The notes under the pieces were generated by a model that was not told the origin of the DNA, made no database searches, and was given only the letters and a program-made list of their open reading frames with translations. This document shows positions 1 to 7,524 of a stretch of DNA of 14,318 nt, one piece after another. The stretch's first letter is position 1, and every line of letters starts with the position of its first letter. Source of the DNA: Ectocarpus siliculosus (taxonomy: Eukaryota > Sar > Phaeophyceae > Ectocarpales > Ectocarpaceae); the NCBI GenBank assembly GCA_000310025.1, contig FN648971.1, positions 2,094-16,411 on the forward strand. Reading direction: 5' to 3'. A program made the position numbers and the translations under genes.

Positions 1-291
1 GGTTGTTGCCGGGCTTCTTGTTTCGTTTGAGCGCTCGTTGTCGACTAGCCTCCTCTTTCTTCTTGTACCAGGGGGTCATGAACCTCTTAGCTCCCTGCAG
101 TGCCCCTGTATGCCACGGTACCCCCCGGTCCACCTTCGCTGCTTCCATCCAAGTTGTTCCAGGGACTCCGAAGAAGCATGGCTCGGCGCCCGTAGATCCG
201 TGCTCTGCTTCGAACATGTTGAGGTCGTCCTTCAGGCACATCTGCCAATTTTGCTCCGGTTTCCCCCTGCCTGGGCCCTCCCCCCCCACAG
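1..291 (+). other. Probable intron ending in a strong splice acceptor
   Basis: No reading frame here looks convincingly coding. The last 34 bases are very pyrimidine-rich and end in CCCACAG at 285-291, a textbook 3' splice site. A second pyrimidine tract ending in CAG lies at about 49-70 and could be another acceptor. The 291 acceptor fits the open, GC3-rich frame that starts right after it. The upstream donor lies outside the window, so this is inferred from the acceptor and the coding signal only. Confidence 0.4.
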
Positions 292-983
292 CTCGCCAAG
301 CATCACCCGTTTCGGGAGTCGTCCGTCTGGCTGCCGTGCCAGCGCTCCCGCGAACAGCAGGCGGCTCGTCAGCTTCGGCGGCGGCATCGCCCTGTCGGCG
401 GGGTTCATCGTAGACAGGGAATACGGCAGGAGGAAGGGGGGGCAGCCAGGACGACGCCTGCGAGATCTACGGAAGCGACGAAGACCGCGGCGACTCTGAC
501 GGCAGCAGCGGAGGTGCTCACCACACCGACAGCGACGACGATGACGGCGTGTTTGTGTCTCCGTTGAAGAAGCAGGTTCGCGCAGGCATAGCCGGCAGGC
601 GCGAAGGCGGTGGAGACGATGTCGCCTCAAAGACGAACAGCACGGCGTTGAAGCCGGGCCTCAAGGGCTGCAACCCTCCGCATGGAGGGAGCGAGCAGCC
701 CAAATCTTCCGCGCCCCGGGGAGAGGTGGACGTTGCCGACGGCACGGCGAGAAACAGACACGGCGTGAGGAGCAGGTCGACCCGTGCTTCCCTGGAAGCT
801 TTCGAGCGAATTATCAACGGCGAGGGCTGCGACTTGGACTCTCCGCCGAGAGCGGGCGGCGCCGTCGGTGGGGTGCCAAGTGCTGGTGCTGCTGTTGGAA
901 ACGGTGGTGGTGGTGGCGGTGGCGGCGGCAACGACAGCGATGACAGCTGCGAGATCATGTTCACCCGTGTGCGTTCCACCTGA
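292..983 (+). CDS. Probable terminal exon of an unrecognised host gene (acidic, Ser/Gly-rich C-terminus)
   Basis: I do not recognise the product. From the acceptor at 291, one frame (codons starting at 293) has almost entirely G or C third positions up to a G7 run at 436-442. The coding signal then moves to the frame used from 441 to the TGA at 981-983. Removing one G would join the two frames, so this is either a one-base lesion or an assembly error. The second part is acidic (DEDRGDSDGSS, then a DSDDDD run) and is followed by FVSPLKKQ, which resembles a proline-directed phosphorylation site. Next come a basic low-complexity region, a nine-glycine run, and the C-terminus DSDDSCEIMFTRVRST. 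The motif DD-A/S-CEI occurs near both ends. A regulatory or scaffold tail is plausible, but no function can be assigned. The reverse-strand proline-run ORF over this region looks like a shadow of the Gly codons. Confidence 0.5.
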
Positions 984-1417
984 TGGCCCCACCTCCTCGT
1001 TGCCGTCGTCAGTGCGGCCGGGAAACAGGGCTCCTTTCGGGAGGGACGAGGGCGGCGGGGGGTCATCCAGCGGTGGGAGTGTTTTTCGTCCAACTCCTCG
1101 CAGCAGGCGACGCTAGCGACTGGCTAGGCACACTTGGCACATAGTGGCTGTTGAAGGCGTGCAGAGCCCCCTGTCCCCTAGTGTAGAACACAGATCGCGC
1201 CATCACTTAAGAACCTCATTTTTTCGCCGAAGCTCGTTTCTTATTTTATCTATGAGGTACCCCCACGGCCACTATATAAGTTCTAGTGTACGCTTTCTTC
1301 ACCTGGCGCGTGTTCTTATGGCCAACTTCTCAGATTTTGGGTTTCTATTTGTTGGCTCAAGTTCTCAAATCCTATGTTCTTAGACCCTTCTTTATGGAAA
1401 CATAATCTTGCAATTAT
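984..1417. other. Probable 3' UTR and intergenic sequence
   Basis: After the stop at 983 the sequence changes from GC-rich to AT-richer at about 1200. Only short ORFs without codon bias are present. No AATAAA was found close to the stop. I see no gene here. Confidence 0.35.
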
Positions 1418-1500
1418 ATCTTGGCATTTTGACCCAAGATTTGCTCACAATATATCTCCGCGAAGATTTGCAGTATCGCGATTTATGGGGGAAATATCTT
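1418..1500. repeat. ATCTTGG / AAGATTT motif cluster, left block
   Basis: The arms ATCTTGG and CCAAGAT face each other at 1418-1440, followed by AAGATTTG, CGATTTATGGG (1479-1489) and ATATCTTG. CGATTTATGGG is the exact reverse complement of CCCATAAATCG at 2421-2431 in the right block. This suggests the two blocks could be the ends of one roughly 1-kb element, but the arms match only in pieces. Confidence 0.4.
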
Positions 1501-2219
1501 GAATGTTGAAAAAGCGGCGTGTTGTTCCTCTCTTCTGCTTGAAGTTGAAAAAGGCACAACGGCCACTTGGTCCACAGAAAATGCCAAGGTGTGGCGAAAA
1601 GTGAGCATGACGCAGTTGTAGAAGGGGCATCCCTCCCCCAGCTGTATTGCCTCAACACTGTGGGTGGATACTAGCGATGGGCGCCCACCTGGGGTGCAAA
1701 ATTGAATCCGTTGCCCACGAGCTCATGTCAAGCGGAGAAACAAAACTGTTCCATTGCTGTCCAACTGACAAGATAGTGCATCAACCCGAGGCCGATGACA
1801 CCCATGCACGTATCTCACGATGTACCAGGCGTACCGAGGTCTAACCTCCGGCGCTGTCATCTGCACCCACGGATTTGGCTCGGGTGCAAACGGGTTGGGT
1901 ATGGGGTGATTCGATGAAGAGATGGAAGCGTCGCACTCGACAGAGCAGTGTTGGCAAAACGTCCCTCCTGCTCTATTTTTCTACTTCAAAATAAAGTACT
2001 CTTTGAACGGTCCCTCGACAGACTGGTGATGACGCACGTGGAACGAGCCAGGGCAAATACGCATTTTTTTCGCGCGCCTTGGTTGTTTTCGTTCGCTGTC
2101 GGCGCCCGTGGCGCCGACACAGTGACGCCAGGGTGCGTTAGAGACCCTTGCGAGTGTGCCACGTGCAGATTTCATGGCGTTATGGACGATTAGGTTGACT
2201 GACCTTCGGTGATCGCGCC
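1501..2219. other. Non-coding stretch between the two motif blocks
   Basis: All ORFs here are short (81 codons or fewer), overlap on both strands and show no codon bias or recognisable motif. If the flanking blocks are the ends of a small non-autonomous element, this is its interior. Confidence 0.3.
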
Positions 2220-2440
2220 GCACTGAGGCAAGATTTGTTACGCCGCCTCAAGATTTGTCGGAAGGCTCGTTTCGACAGATCTTGGGTCAAGATTTGTTCG
2301 AAAGGGCAGATTTCGGGCCTCGAGAAATCTTGGTCAAGATATATCGGAAGATTTCGCTTCCATAAATCGTGAAACTGGCGGATCTTGGCCAAGATCAAGA
2401 TTTATCGACAAGATTTTGTTCCCATAAATCGGGGTCCTAA
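2220..2440. repeat. CAAGATTT palindrome cluster, right block
   Basis: CAAGATTTRT-like words recur about every 20-40 bases. They are mixed with palindromes: ATCTTGGGTCAAGAT at 2279-2293, ATCTTGGTCAAGAT at 2327-2340, and the perfect 16-mer GATCTTGGCCAAGATC at 2381-2396. Two CCATAAATCG words follow the arrays. The cluster is seen directly. Its role, whether transposon end, binding-site array or satellite remnant, is unknown. Confidence 0.5.
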
Positions 2441-2475
2441 GGTGGTGTTGGCGCGTTCTGTAGGTGGTGGTGGCG

Positions 2476-2683
2476 CGGACTCTAGCACACCCCGTACACG
2501 CGGCAGGAGGAGGAGTTTATCGCCTGAAATACGACGTCGGAGCACTGTGTTCACGGGGAGGGCTCTATGATGTTTTGCTCCCATGCCACTACCGTGCGGG
2601 AGAGGGTCAGCGGTACTCGCACAGAGAGGGCCAACAGAGCATTTGCTGTCGCGTGTACCAAGATGGGTGTGCGGCGAAAATGA
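2476..2683 (+). repeat. Dispersed 208-bp direct repeat, copy 1
   Basis: This matches 10053-10260 in the same orientation over 208 bases without gaps, with about 12 substitutions (roughly 94% identity). The sequences on either side of the two copies do not match. Copy 1 lies 131 bp left of the YR element. It encodes no recognisable protein. It could be a SINE-like or truncated repeat, or part of a longer element that the YR element did not disturb. Confidence 0.8.
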
Positions 2684-2814
2684 CAAAGGAGCTACGGCCT
2701 GCTAACAACAAAATAAACACGTGGTATGTAGTCAAACGAATAATCTGCTTCCCATGCCTACCGTTTTTCTTTACGTGTCTCGTAATCAAGCCGCACTACG
2801 CACACACGTCCTGA
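2684..2814. other. Left flank of the YR element, with a copy of its right-end sequence
   Basis: The 14-mer AACAAAATAAACAC at 2707-2720 is identical to 8321-8334, which spans the right end of the YR element and the first 3 bases outside it. This could mark a preferred target sequence or the remnant of another insertion. No gene is visible. Confidence 0.45.
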
Positions 2815-3080
2815 AAAAGGAAGGTTTGTTCGTCGAAGCAGATAGAATAAACTGGTGTTTATTTTGTAACAGTCGAATTAGAATTTGGCTTCCTTTTCTA
2901 CCGGAAACCCAGGGTCACGGTGTTTGGAATTATTAGTCTATAGTTGGGGGTGTCATTCCGTGATCGAGTCCACGCAGGGGCTGTAGCAAAGTCGGGTAAC
3001 GTGTGACAGCTACAGAGCGCGTGAAGCAACGGAAGGACAGCAGCAGCCGCCTAACGCAGTAGCGGCGGCAGTTTAGAAAA
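2815..3080 (+). repeat. Split direct repeat A1 (left terminus of the YR element)
   Basis: 266 bp, identical to 7760-8025 except for C at 2893 against A at 7838. It contains a small perfect hairpin, AATAAAC-TGGT-GTTTATT (2846-2863). It also holds TGGTGTTTATTTTGT (2853-2867), the reverse complement of 8322-8336 at the right end. The inner edge is followed by GGGCGGGA, while A2 is followed by its reverse complement TCCCGCCC. Confidence 0.9.
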
Positions 3081-3136
3081 GGGCGGGACGGGACACGGCG
3101 CAAGCATTGGGGAAGTGACCAGCACGCGACTCTCCA

Positions 3137-3142
3137 TATAAA
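3137..3142 (+). promoter_or_regulatory. TATA box of a likely element promoter
   Basis: TATAAA sits 57 bp after the end of A1. A GC-box-like GGGCGGGACGGG lies at 3081-3092 just upstream. A start site at about 3165-3172 would give a leader of about 150 nt before the ATG at 3321. Transcription from here would omit A1, so a full-length replicative RNA would need another start inside A1. Confidence 0.4.
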
Positions 3143-3320
3143 GGTGTGTACTCGTGTCCAACATCCATCGTGTCGGCCGTGTTCCTATTCGCGTCCCGCT
3201 ACTCTTGTGACCTCACCGCTGCGTGCATTTAGCACGAGGGGGGAGGGTGCAGTAAGATAAGCGGCGGCAAGCCACCGCAGTCTCGCTCGCCGCGCCGCTC
3301 AGATAGGTCCCTTCCCAAAC

Positions 3321-3557
3321 ATGGGATGCGGTTCATCCCAACCGAGACGTACTCTCGCTGAAGAAAAAAAATGCGGTTCGTCCCAACCGAGACGTACTCT
3401 CTCTGAAGAAAAAATTCAACGGCAAAAAGAAAGAGCGGGGCCTGTTGTATGGTCGCACGCTGACTTGTCGCGGTTGATAGCAGCCATTGTACTGCACGGG
3501 GTGGAGGAACTCTGCGGCATCGGACATAACCAATCGACCCGCGGCAGTAGGGCATGA
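3321..3557 (+). CDS. Small ORF with MGCGSS N-terminus (predicted lipidated peptide), unrecognised
   Basis: A 78-residue ORF with an ATG in excellent context (A at -3, G at +4), the first ATG after the putative TATA box at 3137. The N-terminus MGCGSSQP fits the N-myristoylation pattern (Gly2, Ser6), and Cys3 could be palmitoylated, so a membrane-attached peptide is conceivable. Residues 3-31 are two copies of CGSSQPRRTL(A/S)EEK, produced by a 45-bp tandem duplication that keeps the frame. The rest (LSRLIAAIVLHGVEELCG) could form one amphipathic helix. I know no family for it, and YR retrotransposons do not usually carry such a gene. It may be a chance ORF in the element leader. Confidence 0.3.
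   Translation: MGCGSSQPRRTLAEEKKCGSSQPRRTLSEEKIQRQKERAGPVVWSHADLSRLIAAIVLHGVEELCGIGHNQSTRGSRA
3326..3415 (+). repeat. 45-bp tandem duplication
   Basis: 3326-3370 and 3371-3415 differ at only a few positions, among them A/G at the TTC-A/G-TCC site and G/T near the end. The period is a multiple of three and the unit encodes CGSSQPRRTL(A/S)EEK in the small ORF. Confidence 0.8.
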
Positions 3558-3721
3558 TGCTGTCACGAGTATGCACATGAGGCAGGTGCCTTGTTTTCTG
3601 TTTCCCCCGGCTTACTGGGGACTACTTGCCGGTACAATCTTGTCTGTGCCGCGCACAGAGGGGCATATAGCTGAAGGAATCGACGATAATATGCCCACTC
3701 ACGTAAGCAATCGTCTCCACG

Positions 3722-3765
3722 GATGGTATTGACAAGTCCCCACTGATGGTATCGACAAGTCCCAT
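3722..3765 (+). repeat. 23-bp short tandem duplication
   Basis: GATGGTATTGACAAGTCCC at 3722 is repeated as GATGGTATCGACAAGTCCC at 3745. No function is evident. Confidence 0.7.
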
Positions 3766-4226
3766 GGCATACAAAGCGGCCGCATACGTAATCGGAAAGT
3801 GCATTAAACAGCATTCACGGGAACGGATAAAAGCAAAAACACATGCATGCGAGAGAAAGACTCAAAGAAAAAGACTGAAAAACAAAGAAGACGAGAAAAA
3901 AAAACGAGACAGCGAACTACGTGCTGTATGCATAGGGAAAAAGAAGATGAGAAAAAAATAGGGGGGGGAGGTGAAAGTGACACGCGAGGTTCGAGCTGTC
4001 GAGGAACGTCAGGTAGCGGTCCATGTGAGTGCATCACGGTCTCGAGGGGCATCACGTCAAATTTATTGCCGCTGTGACACAAACCTTCTATAAGAATACG
4101 TCACGTCCATCGACGATTAAGCGACCAAAAACGCCCGGACAGCAATTGATGCATGCCAAAAACTCGTCAACCTGCCGTAGGATTGTCTATGCGGAAGTGA
4201 CCTCAATGAAAAAAAAAAAACAAGGA
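3766..4226. other. Non-coding interior of the YR element, A- and G-rich
   Basis: This stretch has A-rich runs (3835-3960), a G9 run at about 3961 and an A run near 4208. ORFs here are lysine-rich low-complexity readings without codon bias. No conserved motif was recognised. Confidence 0.4.
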
Positions 4227-4985
4227 CACGCACCAGCACGGGACGCACCAATAGTGGAAGCACTCGTCCGTGCTGTTGGCGAGTGGAAGTTAACCGATCT
4301 CAACGCAACGAAACACGAAGTCATACATGTATCAGCACGGGATGCGCTAATGAGTGGAAGCACCCGCGCTGTTGGCGAGTAGAGTTAACCGAATTCAACG
4401 CAGCGGTAGAAAAATACCACAAATCATGCATCAGTACGGGACGCGCCAATGAGTGGAAGCACCCGTGCTGCATATGTGTTGTCAGTTTCAGCAAGGGACG
4501 CGCCAATGAGTGCTGTTGGCGAGTAGAGTTAACCGATCTCAAAAAGAAAGAACAAAAACGCCGTACACGTATCAGTACGGGACGCGCCAATGAGTGGACG
4601 CACCCGTGCTGTTGGCGAGTAGAATTAACCGATCTCCACGCATCGAAAACGAAGTCATACACGTATCAGTACGGGACGCGCCAATGAGTGGAAGCACCCG
4701 TGCTCATATGTGTTGTCAGTTTCAGCAAGGGACGCGCCAATGAGTGGAAGCACCCGCGCTGCGTACAAGTATCAGTACGGGTCGCGCCAATGAGTGGAAG
4801 CACCCGTGCTGCATATGTGTTGTCAGTTTCAGCGAGGGACGCGCCAATGAGTGGAAACACCCGCGCTGTTGGCAAGTGGATTTCACCGTATCCAACGCAT
4901 CGAAAAAAAAAAAAAAACACGTTTCAGCACGGGACGCGCCAATGAGTGGAAGCACCCGTGCCGATGGCGAACCGGGGTTCACCGA
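4227..4985 (+). repeat. Ten-copy minisatellite inside the YR element
   Basis: The core GGGACGCGCCAATGAGTGG plus AAGCACCCG(T/C)GCTG recurs with starts at 4240, 4339, 4438, 4495, 4579, 4673, 4729, 4779, 4836 and 4931. Long spacings (84-99 bp) carry GTTGGCGAGTAGAGTTAACCG and the words that follow it. Short spacings (50-57 bp) mostly carry CATATGTGTTGTCAGTTTCAG instead. The array therefore mixes two unit types in a higher-order pattern. It lies between the promoter and the Gag-like gene. The ORFs across it only repeat the peptide GRANEWKHP and similar, and are judged non-coding. Confidence 0.9.
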
Positions 4986-5219
4986 ATCCAAGAAAATATA
5001 TATATATAAAAAAAAAAAAGAGAAACCATCGCTAGTGTTCCAAAGAGAGAAATATTCGGGATTGGTCGACGTCCGGTGACCGTAGCGTCAGCAGCAATAA
5101 TCACTCCATTCAATCCACAGGCGTCGAGAACGAACTAACGCGAGCTCGCGATATAACAACGCGTCGTTCTGGGCCCGACGAAAACCCACGTCAGATAGTT
5201 TCGCCCGAAGATAGGATTT
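4986..5219. other. Spacer before the Gag-like gene
   Basis: It opens with an (AT)n/A-rich tract (about 4992-5022) and is then mixed sequence. The frame that later encodes the Gag-like protein has a TAG at 5196-5198, which limits any start to after this point. CTAAC and TGCAG occur at 5230-5240 and could suggest splicing, but they are very close together. Confidence 0.4.
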
Positions 5220-5222
5220 GTA

Positions 5223-6236
5223 GACCATTCTAACTGCAGATCCAGGCGCGCGATCGACTACGCCCACGATGAAGAGGAAAATAAGTGTTCCCGCAACGCC
5301 GCCCTGACGCTCGCCCGCCGCCTGCCGCCGGTCCGCTGCTTATACGACTCCAACCGCGACCAGATGCCGACACGGGCCTCCACGCGGAGCGGCAGGGCAG
5401 CGGCTGGGCAAGCAGGGCGAGGTCGGGCGGCGACACCTTCGACACCACGCACGAGGAGGTCTACCGCGCGATCGGTGGCGAGCTCGACGGCTCGCCCCTC
5501 GACGCGCAGCGGATCACGTACTCCCGCGAGGCGTCGAGCGGTATCCTCCTCGCGAGCGCCAGGGACAGGCACCCGCGGCGACCCCCCCGCTGACGAGACT
5601 GAGCTCGCTTCTCTCCGCGGGCTGGTGGACGGCCTGAGGGAGGAGCTGCAGCGGAAGCGCGATGAGGCTGCCGGCGATCGCCAGCAGCTTCAAGCAACGA
5701 TCGACGACCTGATCGCCACCCAAGCAGCAGGACCTGGCCTTCCGGGGGGGGGTGCAACACTGGGTGGGCACAACCGCCCCACCATCGGCCTCTCGGGCCC
5801 CCGCTACACCCAGCGCCGAGGCGGCTAAGGCTACGGCAAAGGATAGAGCGCGGATGTGGGGGGACCTCCGCCGGGTAAAAGCGTGGCTCATCCTGGGGCG
5901 GCCTCCGGCAGTTTCAAAACTGTCGCAGATGGAGTGGCAATCCTTGCTTCGCAAAGGCGTCCTGGTGACAGAGAAAGTGGCGGCATCGCTCGACACGCTC
6001 GTGGTTACTGCTTCGCCTTCAACTCGTCGTCCGGTTGCCATGATCGTAACTGCCCACACATCCACGCCCAGAACCCTTCCCACGCTAGGCGCGGAGCGTC
6101 CGAAACTCCGGCAACCGGCGCGCGCGGCGTTGGCCACGGCAACGGGGGAGGGCGCGGAGGAGAGGCGCGCGCCGCTGGCGAGGGCGGCGCGAGACACAAG
6201 GCCGCTGGCTTCTTCACCCACGGGAAAGACAAATAG
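5223..6236 (+). pseudogene. Gag-like protein of the YR element, coiled coil plus CCCH zinc finger, multiply frameshifted
   Basis: Codon bias (G/C at third positions) lets the original frame be followed through breaks. From about 5240 to 5360 it lies in one frame (reading LTLARRLPPVRCLYDSNRD). From about 5360 to 5588 it lies in a second frame (DTFDTTHEEVYRAIGGELDG). After a C7 run at 5582-5588 it returns to the first frame, which encodes a clear coiled coil (ELASLRGLVDGLREELQRKR, about 5601-5660). A third frame follows (WGDLRRVKAW ... LLRKGVLVTEKVAASLD, about 5856-5995). It then returns to the first frame for GYCFAFNSSSGCHDRNCPHIH, a C-x8-C-x4-C-x3-H zinc finger at about 6014-6067, before TAG at 6234. 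This would be a nucleic-acid-binding structural protein of the element's particle. The Arg/Ser/Thr-rich reading from ATG 5364 appears to be an off-frame shadow over 5425-5580. The domain order is seen; its Gag role is inferred from position. Confidence 0.55.
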
Positions 6237-6245
6237 GGGTGCGGG

Positions 6246-6259
6246 CTCTCCCGCGTAGC
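6246..6259 (+). other. Short GC-rich hairpin after the Gag-like stop
   Basis: Just after the TAG at 6234-6236 the sequence GCGGGCTCTCCCGC can fold with 5-bp GC arms and a 4-base loop (about 6241-6254). It lies between the Gag-like and recombinase parts, which share a frame. A role in stop-codon readthrough is speculative. Confidence 0.25.
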
Positions 6260-6329
6260 GGGGGGGCCTACCTCGGATGGCAGCGCACCTGCGGCTAAAT
6301 CGAACGGCAGCACGCCGGTCTTCACGAGG

Positions 6330-7483
6330 TTGGCTCCAGGGCTATCAGCAGGTTCAGGACCTGGGACAGGCAGGACGGGACTTTGTTACCGACGTCTTGG
6401 CATGCAGCTCGTCGAGCACTCAGTTGCGTCTTCGTCTAGAAGGACTTACACGTCAGGCTTCAACTCTTGGTGCACGTTTCGCAGGCTGACGGAGAAGCCC
6501 AAGTTCCTAGGGCAACGTGCCGGGGACCTTCATGTGTGGGAGTTTATAGACTTCGTAGCCTGGTGTTTCGAGTCTGAGGGTAATCTAGCGAGTACAATAT
6601 CCGGAAAACTCACGGCTGTACAACATTTTCATAGGCTGGAAGCTTCTGTCGAGCTAGACTTGTCGTCTCCGATGTTGAAATGTGCGCTAAGGGGGATTGC
6701 GAGGAACCACGTGGCTGTGGGGACGGTACGCCGTGTGCGCCTGCCTGTGTCTTGGCGTATGCTGCTGGACGGGGAAAGCGCAAGCCAGAACTGGGGGGAA
6801 GGGGGCAGAGTGATGTGGCTGTGTCTGTGCTTGTCCTATCTCTTTATCACACGGTCTGATGAGGTGTTCGCGAATGATGCGGGCAGGGTGCATGAGGCAC
6901 ACTGTCTTACGAGGGCGGACGTAGCATTGTTTGCTGGCGAGACGCAATTAGTCTTTAGTCACTATCGTAGAGCAGACCGTGTCGAAATGAGGTTTAGAGG
7001 GCACAAGGCCGATCAAGAGCAGAAAGGAAACATACGGGTTCGTACGCGAGACGAGTCACCGGACCGCAGTCAGGTGTGAGAGCACGCGGCGGCGCGGTGG
7101 CTCTTGTGGTGGAGCTGTTATCGTGTCATGCGACGTTGCCTGACTCCGCACCGTTGGCTTCGTACCGTAGTGGAAGAGCAGTGAGAGTAGTGAGGTATTC
7201 TGCTGCCCTCCGTGCACTCAGAGAAGTGGTAGCGAAGTCGGGGCGTAACCCCCAGGAGTACGCGTTGCACTCGTTGCGAATTGGAGGCGCGACGGCTCTT
7301 GCATCGGGCGGAGACATCGCAGAACGAGTGATTCAGAGAGAAGGGAAGTGGAGGTCGGATGCATACAAGCCGTACGCGCGAAACAATGTAGAGGATTCGC
7401 GGCGAGTGTCACGGAAACTTACAGACGGCAGTAGGATCGTATCGAGACAGCCGGGGGAGGGGACCGTCTGGGGGAACGGATAG
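6330..7483 (+). pseudogene. Tyrosine recombinase (phage-integrase fold) of the YR element, split by one frameshift
   Basis: This enzyme would insert the element's circular DNA by cutting and rejoining strands through a catalytic tyrosine. The first part (to TGA 7077-7079; first ATG at 6402) has a SAM-like core-binding region (about residues 26-125, with SSRRTYTSGFNSW). It also has the first catalytic arginine in LFITRSDEVF (residue 175, codon 6852) and the beta-strand lysine in GHKADQEQKG (residue 226). The second part lies in another frame (7076-7483, with homologous reading back to about 7050). It has H-S-L-R (codons about 7268-7279), GKWRSDAYKPYARNN with the Trp in the third His/Trp position, and the likely nucleophile Tyr at residue 100 of that part. 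The frame changes within 7046-7062, and a single-base change would restore about 385 codons. R-K-HxxR-W-Y are all visible, so the active site was recently intact. The fold matches DIRS/Ngaro-type recombinases more than Cryptons. Confidence 0.75.
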
Positions 7484-7524
7484 TTGACTTATTCGGTAGT
7501 CGTCCAGAAACTGACCTCGATGTG

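Noticed and set aside
518-1093. Reverse-strand 191-codon ORF with a proline run
   Set aside because: It mirrors the Gly codons of the + strand exon, where the frame has consistent GC3 and a sensible acidic tail.
4227-4985. CRISPR-like repeat array
   Set aside because: Units are long, the linkers are themselves repeated instead of unique, spacing is irregular and no cas genes are present. It is a minisatellite in eukaryotic DNA.
4283-5079. ORFs encoding repeated GRANEWKHP peptides
   Set aside because: They are readings of the minisatellite, occur in several frames and on both strands, and the period is not a multiple of three throughout.
5514-6221. Reverse-strand 235-codon ORF
   Set aside because: It is opposite the CCCH/coiled-coil gene, has no motif, and is an expected long antisense ORF in GC-rich DNA.
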